From NCBI RefSeq assembly GCF_051014685.1, contig NC_135055.1, positions 7,614,001-7,678,000 of the forward strand: a DNA stretch of 64,000 nucleotides, given 5' to 3'. Numbering within the stretch: the stretch's first letter is position 1; each line of letters starts with the position of its first letter. Shown here in pieces: positions 12,502 through 27,090 of this stretch. Under the pieces are notes generated by a model. That model saw nothing but the letters and a program-made list of their open reading frames with translations. It did not search any database and was not told the DNA's origin. Position numbers and translations under genes: made by a program. This stretch comes from Ptiloglossa arizonensis. Taxonomy: Eukaryota > Arthropoda > Insecta > Hymenoptera > Colletidae.

Positions 12502-15500
12502 ATCCAATTCTTCCAGATCACTTAAAATTTTGCATAAAAATGTAAGATCAAAGAGTGACAATCTCTGGTATTGTAGATTTCTTAAAGAATTTGGAAAAAG
12601 TAGCATTCGATTTCAAATGTTGTACGTATATTTACATATGCTTTGATTAATCGCAGGAATTCTTTTAAGTACCTGCTGTGTAATGCATTTTGTTGAAATT
12701 GTACATTGTTGTGCATAGTGTTTAACAAGAAGAACAGACGAAACGTATACTTTATTTATCTAAATATGTGTATGATTGTACTTACATTAATATTGAATTA
12801 ACTAATTATATATAAGCTGAATTAACTAATTATACAAAGTATAGTTAAAATTAGAATATTTTAATTGAAACGGATAGAAATTGGAAGGAATATAGAGTAG
12901 CTACAGAACGATAGTACAGATGTCCTGTAGGATATTAACACTTAGGAACAAGAAGATAAAAGCACGAGTTGCAAAGGAATAAAATAAAAAAATTGAAATT
13001 GTAGCTAGAAGTACATATATACATTAGGAGCGATTCAATGTCAGAATATCTTGAAAATTTTTAAACCTGGAAATATGAAAGAATAGGTAGCAGGTCGAAG
13101 AGGATAGAAAGAATATGTCCGGGCAAATGAAGTTACGAAACGTTGGAAAATTTAACTGAAGATTAATTTCGTTCTTATCCGAAAATAAAGCGACAACTTG
13201 CGTCCTAATTATTAGTAACGTGTTCTCCGATAAATTCGCGACAGTTCTAGGTCGAATATTCGGGCATTACGCTGAACGATCCTAGGAGAACCATCGTCTG
13301 GAAAAAGGGGTTCGCTGCCAAGAATGCTTGGAGCGATCTCCAAGCCGCGGTGCGCTACAACGCAATACAAAGACCGTTTCGTTTGTAATACTGCGGAAAC
13401 TTTCGTCCTATCTAGCGCAAAAAGAGGATGGGTAGCCGTGGTAGAAGCTTTCGAGGGTGGAAAGGAAACTCTTTGCCTTTTTTCTTTTTCTTTTTCTTTT
13501 CTTTTTTTTTTTTTTTTTTCATGTTTCTCCTACTCGACGATCGACCGATGAAAAACTGACCCGCTCGCAATTTCGACGTGTAACGTCAGGCTATACAGCT
13601 GGAAAAAACTGCAAGCGCGTGCAGCTGAAGTTGGGGGTTAACAGAGAGAAAAGGGAGGAGAAAAGAGCGTCGATGGGGAGGAGAGGCGGAAAAGAAGATT
13701 AGGCCACTACGACCCCCCCCTCACCAAAGGAAAATTTAGATCAGGGTGAATATTTTTGGAATCTCTCAAATCCTTTCTCACCACTGTTGCAACCTGAACA
13801 TTCATTTTATTTTTTTTTTTTTTCCCCCTCTCCCGTTGAAAATATTTCTCTGTCTGGGAGCGTACACCGTTTGAAACGATCGAAGAATCTATACGAATAA
13901 TCTCAGTACAGTAATTCCTGCTTACGCCAGATTTAAGTGACGGAATTATCACCGACCATTGTAATTTCGTTCAGTTCTATTCATCGACTCGACTTGCTGC
14001 TTCTAAACGCGAGGGAAGAATAAGTCCAACCACGACCTTATTCAACAACCCATTTTCAATTGCACGTATCCGAAACCTGGTCAATCCATTGATAACAAGT
14101 ACTCTCGTAAGAACACAGTGAAAAATATCAAGAATTGTTGATCAAGGTCGACCAAAATTCAACATCGCAAAATAACGAATCGAACTCTTCTTACGAATAG
14201 AAAATCATCGTATTTCTTCAACAATAGTCGACACTTACCTATATTGATGATCATCGTAATTGAATTGGACCAATCGTTACACATCGTCGAATTCTCGGAT
14301 TCTTTCTTCGGACCAAGGCTGTGCGAGTAAAAGTCTCTTATGCGAGGGTTGGGAAGCTGCGAAGAGCCCGGGAACTTTATCGATCTTTGCCAGCATGGCT
14401 GATTATTCCGTCCAGGAAAAGGTAGCTGAACTGGAGTGACGATTCGGCTGAAAATTCGTAAAAGGACGAAACAAAACGCCAGGTAGGCGGAGACGGCGCG
14501 GCAGTTTGGGGTGGGTAAAAATTTCTAGGACGAAGCGAGCGGGTGCAATGCACCGGTATACGCGATATACGCTGCCGCGATCAATATCCACCCCACCTTA
14601 CTCGGCCGGCGGCGCATGAATGAACCTCGCCTTTTACACACTACTCGGCGGTAGTAGCTCTCTCTACTCGCGCGCGGCTCGGTGCAGCAGCGCCGGCAGC
14701 TCGCTGCAACGCCACCTTTGGCCAAATGCAGCGGCTCTCATGTAGACTTGGAATGAAAATTATTTCCGCATCGGTCATTCTTTTCTGGTCAAACTGTAGG
14801 AAAATCTACGAAACTGAAATATCGATACCGAAACTAAAATAGTAACGGTAATCAAATGAGACAATTTCTGCACCGGATTCGATTGGGATGACAAACTCGC
14901 TTCCCATCACGTGGAAGAGAATTGTATCCAGTGATATCATTTTTATCATATTTGTTACATCTTCGTGACCAGTATTGTCAATGACATTCGGTCTTCTCGA
15001 TGAAAATTATTCGGAATGCCCATGTATACATATTGGTTTTAATTGTGTGTGAAATGGATCGTTCTTTGAAGTTCGAAAATATATGAACCTTCGAATAAAG
15101 TCTTAAAATAAAAGCCCATCGGTGTGATTGTCCTTCCCGTGAATATGTAACGAAAGATGCAACAATTTTTATTTCGTACCGACGTGTAATTCGAGATTCA
15201 CTCGATGTTGCTCTATTTTGCTTACTCCCGCTACATTCTATTCACTTTCCTTGTTAAGCAGAGCGAGCAACCTTCGACCTTCGTTCGATATATTAATCGT
15301 CACTTCCACGTAACGTTTCGATTTTATTGCACGAAAATGGGGAACACTGTAATCATCGATATTGAAATTACAATAATTCTGATATTTACCGTATCTTCGT
15401 CCACCCGATATATAAATTTTGTATAGTTTTTAAGAGAATGCGAGGGAGGTGAAAGAGTTTCGAAAAGCAAATTGCCATGAAACTTGTTGTTCATTTTTAT

Positions 15501-17539
15501 TTTTACTTTGATCGAAACGAATTTACGATCGTAATCGAATATAAAGGTAACGTCAAAGGATATCAATCCGAGACGAAAATTCAGTTAACGAAAATGAAAA
15601 TTTCAACTAGCTGAAGTACGAATTATCCAATTTAACCTGTAATCAAAAGACACCCGTAGATTGAGAACCACCTGTTTGGAGTGCATTTGCAAGACACACA
15701 GTGCCGTATATAGTTCGAGAACGTTAGCCTCCTATCCACCCAGTGCATTATTACCGACGACTCCGGTTATACGATTAATACACGAGCTGAATTCATCGCG
15801 CACGATTGTCGCGAACTCTAACACCATCTTCCTTGGGAAACCCTTAGGAGTTAAAATTAATATGTCTAGCTCTGCTCGCTTCATCTTCGCCGTAACTAAA
15901 GCCGCTGCGCGATGTTACCACGTTGTCGAAGAACTTTCGATTTTAAATTCGTAAAGAATAAACTAGCACAAAGAAAAGTAGAAATTTTCGAAATACATAA
16001 ATTGTTTCGTTGCCGATCACAACACAGTCCACGTTAACAAAATGTATCTGAATTAAAATTGATGCTTTGCACATTTGATATCGTTCTCGTTGTTGAATTA
16101 TAGTTTTAATATTGGAATTATACGTTTGGCCCATCACGACGCAGAAGCAGCAAAGCATTGATTTTTTCGAAAGTCGTGTTAAGAACAAAACGCAAAAATT
16201 GCAAAATACATTTTCATAATCAGCGCACAACGAACTTTCCAATGATATATCAATACATAGGTATAAGTTTATTTCGACGGACGGTTTAACAATAATAAAA
16301 AGTTGAACGAAAATGAGTATTATTCCCTGGAATATACTGATATTGATGTAGTATATGATCTGTGTTGTTAGACCAACGAGCGAATGAATTGAATTTGAAA
16401 TAATAATTGTATTTAAAAGGGAAAAATATTATTTTATTTTCACAAAGGAAATTTTATCTCCAAAATTTATGATACGATAGATACATATCCGATGAATTCC
16501 TATTCGTAGCAAATAATGGTCTCGTGATACTCCGTTTGCTGCATTATGTACAAAGATCTAGAACAGAATTATCCGAGACGTTTGTATCCTATCGTTCGCC
16601 GCTGTGCAAACGTCTTATCTTTCATTTTTGTTTCCGTTCGTTACCTATTTTCTATGTAAACTGATAGAACGTATTCTGTACCACTGAGATAGAAGTTTGT
16701 GCTACCTATATTGATTTCCTTTCACATTCCTTCCATCGTTCCAGTGTTGGTATTGATAATTCATGAGGTATCTGTTGCTCGACTTTCCTCTTTATATCTT
16801 CAGAAAAAATGTTTCGTCTCGTTTCCAACGTTCCATTGAAGGTTATGCGAAATATCGAAGAAATCGTTTTAGAACGTGTATATTATTTTTTAAATTCAAA
16901 CGAAGCCAAGAACTCACGTCATCGATGATACCGACGTACAAAATAATATTGGTGTAGTAGGGAACAAGAAATAACGAGTAAATTAAATTTTTTTTCATCT
17001 AGTCAAAAGAATGTAACACGATAGATAAAATTTCAAAGAATCAGCACCGTCTGATGTTGCGGCATTCTAGGCTGGAAGGTTGAATTCAACCCACAAGAAA
17101 GACCACGATAGAGAGATTAACAATAATATGATTAAATGAAATCTTTCGTGAATGTATTGTGTACAATATATAAAGAAAGTTTATACTCGTGTAATAATTG
17201 TCCTACCGCTTCTTTTCGATTTATTTCACTCTTCCTCTTTTTTACTGTTTGTATTCTTCAATAAAAGAATTAAAATGAAGTCACAAACGAACGTTTCTAA
17301 AAGTAAAACAAATAAAGTTACCAAAATTCAGTCTGGAAAAAGTCTCACAGCTAAAATCGTACATTATTGATATTCCTATTATTTATCGCGGGGAATCCCT
17401 AAAAACAAACAAAACTCATAAAACCTGCGAAAGATTACATTCTTCAACTCGTTAGCAAGCAATCGAGTCGTGCCGTGAAGTGTAAAATTGAAATTAGAAT
17501 AGAAATATAATAAAGACGAGATAAACTATTTACAACAGA
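12502..17539. other. Gene-free stretch with poly-T tracts and a GC-rich patch
   Basis: No supported exon. There is a C/T-rich run at 13480-13520 and a T tract at 13808-13825. 14340-14730 is listed separately. Confidence 0.5.
14340..14730. promoter_or_regulatory. GC/CpG-rich island, possible promoter or 5' UTR exon
   Basis: Markedly richer in G+C and CpG (for example CGGCCGGCGGCGC, CTCGCGCGCGGC) than anything else in the left 30 kb. Hymenopteran promoters are often CpG-rich, so this may be a start site for Liprin-alpha or for a minus-strand gene. No coding start is proven. Confidence 0.35.
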
Positions 17540-17830
17540 AAAGCGATTAATTGTTATTAGAAATCTTGAAGATGGTAAAAGTTATCGCGAAATTGCGAAA
17601 ATTATTAATACAAGTTTTAGTATTATTTAGTATATCATAAAACTATACCAAAATGAAAATGGAATAATTAATGAACCAAGGTTCGAACAAGAAATTGAAC
17701 ACGTAAGTTGAAAGCTGGATAATGCGAAAAATTAAAGAAAATTTCAAGATCAATGCCCCTGAACTTATTAACCAAATTGAAACGTATTGTAAAACTAAAT
17801 TGTCAAACCGGAAACAGTGAGAAAAGAACG
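17540..17830 (+). pseudogene. Tc1-like transposase N-terminal relic
   Basis: Broken frame with KRLIVIRNLEDGKSYREIAK followed by IINTSFSII, a paired-type helix-turn-helix, then INAPELINQIETYCKTKLS. Several stops; no catalytic DDE region; ends not identified. Confidence 0.6.
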
Positions 17831-20800
17831 ATGAAATTACAGTGTGACGGTGACCGAATGAATGAATAAAAATTAAATAAATTTGACGAATTAAGTTTAT
17901 AAGTACCCACTTCTTAGGAAGAAGAATATCAAATTTTTGATTTATTAACGTAACTGTATTTAAAGTTAGCGACTGTTCACCGAACTAAGAGTTAATAATT
18001 TCTGAATTTAATTTCGAAGATCATTAGGGTATCCAACGCGTTCAGGGATGTTCAGCATCACCACGGTCGCAATGTGTATCACGATGTATGTATTAAAATA
18101 TCAAAATTAATTAGTTTGATCGTATAGAACTGGTTAGAGAGCCGCGCAAGATCGTAGATACATCGTGGTTCGTGTATCTGGCCGCTCATTAGCCAAGTAT
18201 GCGCGTGAGGTGTGGCGGAAAATGGTGTTCGATCAGCCACCGGCGTGCTTCTGCAACGTCGTCCACCGCTATCGGCGACGGTGCAGGTTGTTTAATGGCA
18301 CCTACAAGAAGGAAAGTGCTCGCCCACGTATCCTATCTAACCGACACATTTCGATGGCAGGTTACAAGCACCAGTGTCTTGTGTTGCTTGCTAATTAAAC
18401 TCGAGCGGATGTAAAACATAAAACGCGACAGATAAGGTCAGATGGCTTTGCGAAATCGCACTTATATATAAAGGGACCACGTTAAAGAAACGCTGATAGT
18501 CGTAAAATCGGAAAATATTTTACCAATGTTCGACCAATTGCATCAACGTTCGACAGTTTACGAGATGTTTAAATATAACGATTGCGATTGCAAGACCTCT
18601 GCCTGGCCATTCAACTAATATAAAGTTTTTAATTGTTTTCTAATCCGTGGCGAGACTTTGCGAATTTATATCGGTGAACTCAAACTGAAGATACAACATC
18701 GAACAATGACCGATAATCGTTGACCGATGAAGTCATGTATACGTGATAGCGACTTACAATTGCTGGATGACAAAAGTACCTAATTACACTATTAAGGGAA
18801 TTCGAGAGTAACGCTAATGTTTACATATTTTGAGCATTGCAACTGTTTTAAACAAACGCGATATTTTAATAGCAAGGACGAATTGGAAAATTTGATGAAA
18901 AATTAAAATACAGTCTCATTTATTCTATTTACCGATAAATTTTCAAAAATACTGATAGTTTAAAGTTAACAATAAAGTTGAAAATTGATTGAAAATTATT
19001 AATAGTTTGCCTAGAAAGAACTACTAGACCTGACGGAATGGATTTTCTATTAATTTGTATTAACATTTCCGTCATAAGAATTTGAAAAGTAGAACTTCAT
19101 TGTAAACCAATGATCGATGTATTTACAACTTACAGTTTCACCTACAGTATTCCATTCTCAATATTGTCACTAACAATGACATGTAATTATAAGTAATCGA
19201 TGCTATTCCGGGTTTACTACGAATCAACACCTTGATTGCTACTTTACGAATTAAGTTGTAGCTACGACCTTGATTAATAATGGATAAGGAACGTTTGAAA
19301 GAAGAATCAAAATTAATATGCATTGGAGAACCGAATATTTATTCATAAGAAAATAACAGAATTAACTAATTAAAATGGCATCGAGAACCACTTCGACCAA
19401 AAACACAATGGCAGTTAATGTGTTAATTTCGATGCCACGCGTAAAGAAGATTTAGAAAGTCGAACTTCATCATCTATTCTTTACCGCTGACTTAAAGTCC
19501 CGTGGCAGGAATGCGAGAAAAGTGGAAGGGATACACCTATTCTTACGCACACATTCAGTTTTAGTTCGCTATTCGTCGCGGCAGTTACAGACACATGTGA
19601 ACTGACTGACGAAGAAGGTAGCGAGATAGAGATGCAACATATTGCTATTATATAAGTAATTACTTATTAGTTATATCTAATACAGGGCAACAAGCTAGTT
19701 TTTTACAATATGCTAATAAAGCATTGATTATATCACTACCAGAAGAAGTAAGTAAAATTCTTTCCAGGAACAAAATGATTCAATAAAAATTTAATTTAGA
19801 ATTGAATAAAAATAAATTTTCATTCATTTCAAAAGAAGTTGTATGCAGCGTGTGACACATAACTATCGCCACGATTTTTCAGGCACTCCCGACAGTCTGA
19901 TGAAGAAATGTTTCAGGCAAAAGTTAATTAGTTTCTGATCAGCTATAAATTTAAATATAAAAAAATTTTCTTGGTAAATATTGTAACAGTTTTCATATGT
20001 TGATGTATCGACAAAATGAATCCATTGCTTTCTTATAAAGATGTATACTTTCCTTTAAGAAAAAACTTAATTTTCCGATTTTTATTATTATTGCTATTGA
20101 TAATAGCAATGTTAAAGGAACATTGTTCTCTTGGGTAACATGGCTTAATAATTTTTTGTCAAAAATGACTGGAATTAAGTCGGATTGTGTCATACAAAAT
20201 ATTTGATTCCGTTAAGGAAAATTAATTATATTTCAAAATTATCTTTATTACCTCACCTATAGAAAAATTAATCGTTAATATTACATAATATTCTTTTTCA
20301 TATTAAATAACCCTCGTGGGATAAAACAGACGTTTTATGGGTTAAATATAAGCATAAATAAAATCTCAATAGTTTGTAGCCTCCAAGTTTTATATTTGTA
20401 TAGATATTAAGATAGGGTATTTTAATACAATTAAAATCTATTCCTACTACTATGGCAGAATACGTGGCTAATTATAAGGTTCAGAACGTGTAGCTCGGGT
20501 AGGGATGGGCGGTGCGACCCCTCTTTGTTCCTGTCGCGTCCCATGAGACTTCAAGTCAGCGGTAGGCGATACTAGTTGCAATCCCATTGGTAGAATTTTA
20601 TTGCCAATATCACCACTATCGATGACAGACAGTACTAGATACTTAAACGGTACTGGTTTGAATTTTTTGCCAATCAACGTTGACAATTTTCATTGTGCAA
20701 AGGATTCTGAAATTAGAAACTCGTTACGTTTACAATGTGTAGTTTCATTGATGGAAAATTGATCAGAATTTTAGAATTCATTGTCTAAGGAAAGACAAAG

Positions 20801-22386
20801 TATTAGTCGTGCAAATGTAACACTGATACGTTTGATTGACGGTTTCCGATTTGTCTTTCATTTGCAACTTTCTAAAGCTCTACCGCAAGTAGCAGCTGTC
20901 TAACTCATGACAAACTGCTTCCAGGAGTCTCTACGTAATATGCACCAAATGTTTGCAGTACGTCTTGGTTACCGTGCAAACATCGACTTCCTTTGACTCG
21001 ACAGAGATAATACCTTGCGTACTTCCACGTAAAAATTTGCAACTATCTTACCGTAGAAAATAAATTCTACAATAATTCAGTAAGCATTCTGAACGACTAA
21101 AGGGTGAAATAAAACGACGATGATAGACCTCTCGCAAAGTTCAATTTCCCTAGGTACTTCTTACAGAATTGATAACACGATATATATTAAGTTGTAGTTT
21201 GGTAGAATACATTGTAAATATTTTATTTAATTCGTCTTCTGAAATATCCGACTGTTTTAGTTGCTCGAATTGTTCTCGATCGCGTGTATCTAGCCACAAG
21301 ACATTCTCGACACAATTTTTGATCGTAAGAAAATGAGTGAACAGTCGTTGATTGTAAAGCGTGATCGATTAACAAAAAGGCAAAGATTGCAATGGTGCTT
21401 CACGTAAACGGACCCTAAATTTGCGTATGAATGAAACCATTCGCGTGCAGTGATGATTCAGACGAAACCAATGTGTATAAGCGTGTGTTTCCACCCCTTC
21501 TAGTCTCGCACCCTCTTCGTATTTCTTCCTCCTTCTCTGTCGACTTTTATACGACTATTTATTTTTGCTCGTTTATCCAGGTCGTGCTGTCTTCACTGAA
21601 TTCTTCCTGGCTGTATCTACAGCTCGAACTTGAGACGGACTCCACAATGGTGCATTGTTAAAAAAAAAACTCGTGATCGAAGCGTAGAGTTCGCCTCTGA
21701 TTTAAAGCGGTTTTCTTCGAGATCGATAAAAAACTATTCTCACCCAGTGACTTCGTAACCAAGGACTAATAATTCGAATTACCAGTTATTATCGAACGGA
21801 GAAATCTGTGAATTTCTGTTCGCGTTACAGGAACGCACTTATGCACCTTCTGACGATCGGAAAACAGAAATGGACAAATATTTGTTGTTACACCGAGTAT
21901 CATTATAGGAACAATGCAAAATTGTCTGATCTCTGGACACAGCATAGTAACGCTATTGTACACGTATAATTGGCACGTGCAAGTGTTAAAAGGATGCAAA
22001 TTGCGCGCCAGTATGTAGGTCTCGCACACTCTTATTTACATACTTACGTAATCCTATCTTCATGTACGTCCCCTCTTCTCTAAAGATCTCGATTTCTCCT
22101 TCTGTTTACTTGCATCGTTCATCTCGTCATTAACAATCCAGCAACCCCGTTCCTTTGTCTCTGTCTTATCGCCGACTGTAAATATAAAAGTAGCAGAGTT
22201 TCGCTTCTCACACTCGATTAACAAGGGCGCGAATGTTGCAGTAACCGCTGCACAATTCTTCATCAACGGTAAGTTATCTGATCGTGCGCATGCGTGAGTC
22301 TTCCTATAGATGAGAGCGCGAAAGATCTGTCCTTGGTAGGCGGGCCGATCTTTGACGCCGCCTTTACAACGTGTACGACCAAGGAC
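17831..22386. other. Gene-free stretch
   Basis: No supported gene. A plus-strand GTAAGT donor at 22269 follows an open stretch but lacks a clear acceptor. Confidence 0.5.
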
Positions 22387-22636
22387 TTAACACTAGAACT
22401 ATCGACAGATTTCGTAATATTAAGGTATATCTTTTATATATATAATATATAGACATAAGATATCTAAAAGAAAGCCAATTGATGAGGAAAAAGAAGAATT
22501 TATAAAAAACTGATCACATGCATGGAATAGAAAAATCATAACGTCTTCAGAAAACATGCCATGGAATTTAAAGTAAATTTTATTACGAAGGCAGTTGTAA
22601 TCAGTCATTTTGACTGGTTGGTAAATCTAGTGTTAA
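22387..22636. mobile_element. TTAA-flanked MITE, 250 bp
   Basis: Starts TTAACACTAGAACTATC and ends GGTAAATCTAGTGTTAA, with matching inverted termini and TTAA at both ends. Same terminal family as 6911-7135. Confidence 0.7.
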
Positions 22637-23612
22637 TATCGGTATGAGTTTGATACCGGTATTATGCCAGCAAAGCTATACCAAAATTGATTATTAACGA
22701 GATACCGATACCGTTATAATACCGAAATATTACCGAAAACCGAAATAAATACCGGTATTATTTCGGTATTTTGATTTTGGAAATCTAGTAACAATCAATC
22801 TTACGTCTGACGAGTCTTTGTTTGTTTATATTCTATATTCCCTTTATCGTCATTTGTTATTTCATTCTACTCCAAAGTTGACCAAAACTGCTCAAGGTTG
22901 ATGAATTTTTTATTGTACGATACATATTCTGTTGAAATATTATCGACAACAGATTATGTGTATAAGCAAGATTTAATGAATCTTACCGGAAGTCACCGGT
23001 GACCTCCGTGACGCTGAAATGCATTTCTTCGATTTTGCGCAATTTCCTTATTTTTTTGCGATTATCAGTTGTTGCAGATTGCTCATTCGAACAATTGTTC
23101 TAAAAAATTCTAAACAAATTATACTAAAAAATTGTCGAAACTTTACTGGTTCACCTTTTCTTTGTTTGTATATAGGTGTATATTTTATGTCTAAATAGAA
23201 TTATTTTTCTGTGTTCTATAGTATACTTATTATATTAATTAATATATACTATATTAATTTCTGCACATAATTGCAGTAATAATGGTAGTATTGAAAAATT
23301 TATAAATATTGACATTTATTCTAATTATGTATTTCTACTAATTTTGACGTCACCGGATGGCATTCATCGTAAATATTAAGAGACGTTTCATTGTTATTGT
23401 ATTCCTCATTTCTTTTCCACTCATAATAGTGGTGGATTTTGCGAGATGGGTGTCCCCGGTGGTAAATTTTACATTTCGGTATAAGTCCCTCGTACCAGTA
23501 TTTTCATATATCTGTATGACATTATACCGTTATTTATGTATTTTGGTTTCTATATTCTAGTAGCGGTATGATACCGGTATTTTACATTTCGGTATAAGTC
23601 CCTGTTTGCTGC
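22637..23612. repeat. ATACCGGTAT-rich repeat region
   Basis: Words such as GATACCGGTATTATG and AATACCGGTATTATTTCGG cluster at 22650-22780. The phrase TTTACATTTCGGTATAAGTC occurs twice (near 23468 and 23581). The two clusters may be the ends of one degraded element of about 1 kb. Confidence 0.45.
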
Positions 23613-26556
23613 GACTATAACGGTCCATACACGATCGAGGTTTACCGGAAGTTTGCCCGCAGGTTTAATCAACCGTCTTTCTCACGAAAAAGATCAACAA
23701 GAACGATGGTCGATCAAAACCGTGGTAAAAAAAAACCTCTGTGCGTATGGATTGTTTAATTCTTCGAGGCACAGTTGCTAAACGTGTGAAATGATACAAA
23801 ATAACTAAAATTAAAAATAGATTATTTAAATGTACAATTATGAGATGGAATATTAACAGTCTCGTCGTGCAATTTGTACGAAATTATTCAAATTTTTCAC
23901 GATGACTTGAAAAATAATATATGAATATAATAAAAAAGTGGGATGTTTCTTAATCTACTATGCCCCAAAGAGTTAAGCGAGATCGACACATGTTATGATA
24001 GTAATATGTATAAAAGTATTACTTCTGTTACAAGTATTGAACTACTGTAAGAAAATAAGAAGTATCATTTTTAACTTTATTTCCGCAGTTAATAAAAGGA
24101 AAACGGTGATATTATTCGAATTTACCACTTTTTCGCAGTGTTATACAGGCTTCCAACGATACCATCGATCGGCTACCATAGTACCTACCTACGATCTCGA
24201 AGGTTATTTCAGAAGCTACTTTTGTTAGTGTTTTTCAGGTACCCAAATTTTTGGATACATAAGAAACTAGGTAAAAGTAAAAGTGCGTTGGACATTTGAA
24301 AGCTTTCGACGAAAATGAGGCATCAAGAAGACAAACTTTATGAAATTGTGCAATGATTGAATATTTCCAGTGCTAGCTACGATTAATGATGTTCGAACGA
24401 TGTTGGTTCTACGACTACCGCGCGAAGCACAAGACACTATACGTAGTACCAATTAATGAGATAAGAACGATACGTTCGGACCACGTTTACGCAAGGTCAT
24501 TGTTTCCTGGAACCGGTTTGAGAACGAATCGCGAGATATCGATAACGAATAGGCACAATCTGGCGCGTGTTCTTACTTGTGAGTCGCGCGACGTTCATTA
24601 ATGAAGACACTCGGAGATTTTATTTGTAACAAGTTATTCGAAATAAAACAGCTGAGACGTAATGCGAGGCGAGCTGTAAGACAATACTTCTTTATCTCCT
24701 GGATACAAGATTACTGTTAAGTCATGTAATAATAAAGCGACGACCGTTCATTATTATGCAGGTATTGCACATTGCATGCTTCCAACTTATACTATTAAAA
24801 TAGTAATGAAACGATACAAGCGTAGATTCCTTCGCTGTGCTAAATACCGACGGTCACGAGAAAATAGTATTCCGTTCCGATGCTTATTATCTTCGCAATA
24901 CTGAAGGTCGAGTTTACCGAAGATTGCCGGTAATTGTCGAAGAAATTTGTTCGGTCCAAGAATGAAAATTAACAAATGTAAATTGAAATTTCTCTCCGAT
25001 ACGAGGTTAGGTCCGATATTAAATTCCTGTCCTTTTATTATCGTTTCGAGGCATCTGAGCTCGCGAGAATCCTTTGACGTTAATCGTACGCCGCCAGTTA
25101 ATATTGGCTAAGAAGTCCTTCGAATCGATTAATCAATAAACACAATAATGGCCGTCAAAGAAGAAATTTTGAAAGACTCGGTGGTATTTTTAATAACGTA
25201 ATATCGGTTGAGTCGCAAGTATTTTTCTCTGTACCAGTAGCGGATCGACGAACATTCTGAAACCAAAAAACGAAGAGTTTTTATATTGTGTATTAACAAT
25301 ACACTATTTTTCTTGCGAAAACTTTTAGATTTATTGTCGAAAGAATGCTAAAACTGTAGTAGGGTGAAAGTTCAATATTCATTTTTTGAATTGATACAAT
25401 AAATTGAGAAATAAAAAATAGCGACAATATGTTGTAAAGATTGTAAAATAATGAATGCCCTCCATCATGGATTTGCTTCAGATTTTGGATATTCTTAGAT
25501 CTGTCAGAACTGTTCGATTTATCTTTGATTTGTTTTATTTTTACAAGGATCAAATTACTGAGAAAAATGTATTCGTCGTATTTACTTTGAATCCTGCAAA
25601 AAAAAATTATCCAACTCGTTGAAACAAAGGGCTCGCCATTAAAAATACAGAACGTGTATCGGGATGCATTTTATCCGAACCAGGTAACATCTTTACAATC
25701 CACTGACCTACATTTTGTTCCATTTTCCACGTTCCTGCCGAATTTAATCTATGAATAGAAACTTGCAACGTGTCGAAAATTCGCTGAAAAAGTTGAAGGC
25801 GCCATTTTATCTAATACCTCTTTCGTTGAGCTTTCATGATTCGATAGCACTGCCAACATAGCGTATGTCTTCGACACTCCACTATTTATAGGTTCCCATT
25901 ACCTTGCAATAATTGAATTTGGCTTTCGCCTGCATCAGGCATATTCAATCTGCTTTCGTTTTTCAGTGTGCAACGACGTTTTCATGTGGCCGATCCCGGG
26001 CCTGCCATATTTTATTTCTTACATTGCCATCAACCCACCAACCATTGGGATTCTGTTGGTATCAACCAGAACTCAATTATCATTTGCAAGTATCTGATTG
26101 AGAACTAAAAGAAACAGGAAACACTTGAATAGTCGAAAAAAGGCTTCTTACAAGTGCAATATGCAATTGCACTATCATATTAAACGTAACTACACATTTA
26201 TTATTACACAAATTGATTTTATACGTGAATCTGGGTTAGATCCAATTACCAACAAGATGTAACTGCATTTCTTTTAGGTGCATCATTGCACATCCAAGAA
26301 AATAAACTTCACGACGTAGACATTTTTTAAACTTAAATTTCTTCCTGTGCCATTTTCTTCATGTTACGAACGAAAAACTGATACAACTTGTAGAATAAAT
26401 GTTTCTAGAGTACGAATAAATTAAAATGTTTTCAGTCTCGTCAAGGGTCGTTAATATAACACTTTCGACCACAAATTTAGATCCTCTCCAGAAATGGTTT
26501 CCAAATTTTTTAAAAGGCGAACTCCTAAAAAAGAAAAGAAAATTATTATTTTTTAA

Positions 26557-26557
<1 letters not shown>

Positions 26558-26587
<30 letters not shown>
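26558..26587. repeat. (ATT)n microsatellite
   Basis: Ten consecutive ATT units. Confidence 0.9.
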
Positions 26588-26710
26588 GTTATTGATTTTC
26601 ATCGGTCGAATGTTTTACTCGCTGGATATAAAGTATTGTTTAAAGAAAATCTCTAGTCAAATAAAATCTTAAAAAATTCTTGCACTAATAAATGATATTT
26701 ACTACACTTT

Positions 26711-27090
26711 ATATTGGGTTCAACTGAAAGTTTGTACGTTATTATCTGAAATAAATTCCATTATGTTGTTTTCATAGAAAGTGATTCATTGAATTAATGA
26801 CATAATTACCATTATTCTCTATTACTTTGTCTTACCGTTCAATAAGTTTTTTAATACCACCTTCGTAAAATTTTTGTAGCGTTGATGAGCAATATTCTTT
26901 TAGAGCGGTTTTGATTTCTTCATTAGTTCGATAATTTCCCACCTTCGGTCCTTAATTTTCTTTCAAATTTTTCATTAAATCTCCTTTTCTATCGACTAGA
27001 TTTAAACGATTTATCACCAAGCATTTGTTTGCTCGTAATTTTTGACAATACATTTCTAAATTGATAGTCCGGTTTCGTAAATTATTCATT
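26711..27090 (-). pseudogene. Mariner transposase C-terminal relic with one terminus
   Basis: Terminus TATTGGGTTCAACTGAAAGT at 26711. The minus strand then reads KVGNYRTNEEIKTALKEYC and KFYEGGIKKLIER (typical last 40 residues of a mariner transposase), preceded by a degenerate NLVDRKGDL segment. The catalytic centre is deleted. Confidence 0.65.

Noticed and set aside
14403..14725. Two minus frames in the GC-rich island
   Set aside because: Arg/Pro-rich composition explained by GC content; no splice-consistent model.
22060..22268. Possible plus-strand exon ending at a GTAAGT donor (22269), or 68-codon minus frame
   Set aside because: Both strands are open, no convincing acceptor, no recognised domain; kept only as a weak note.
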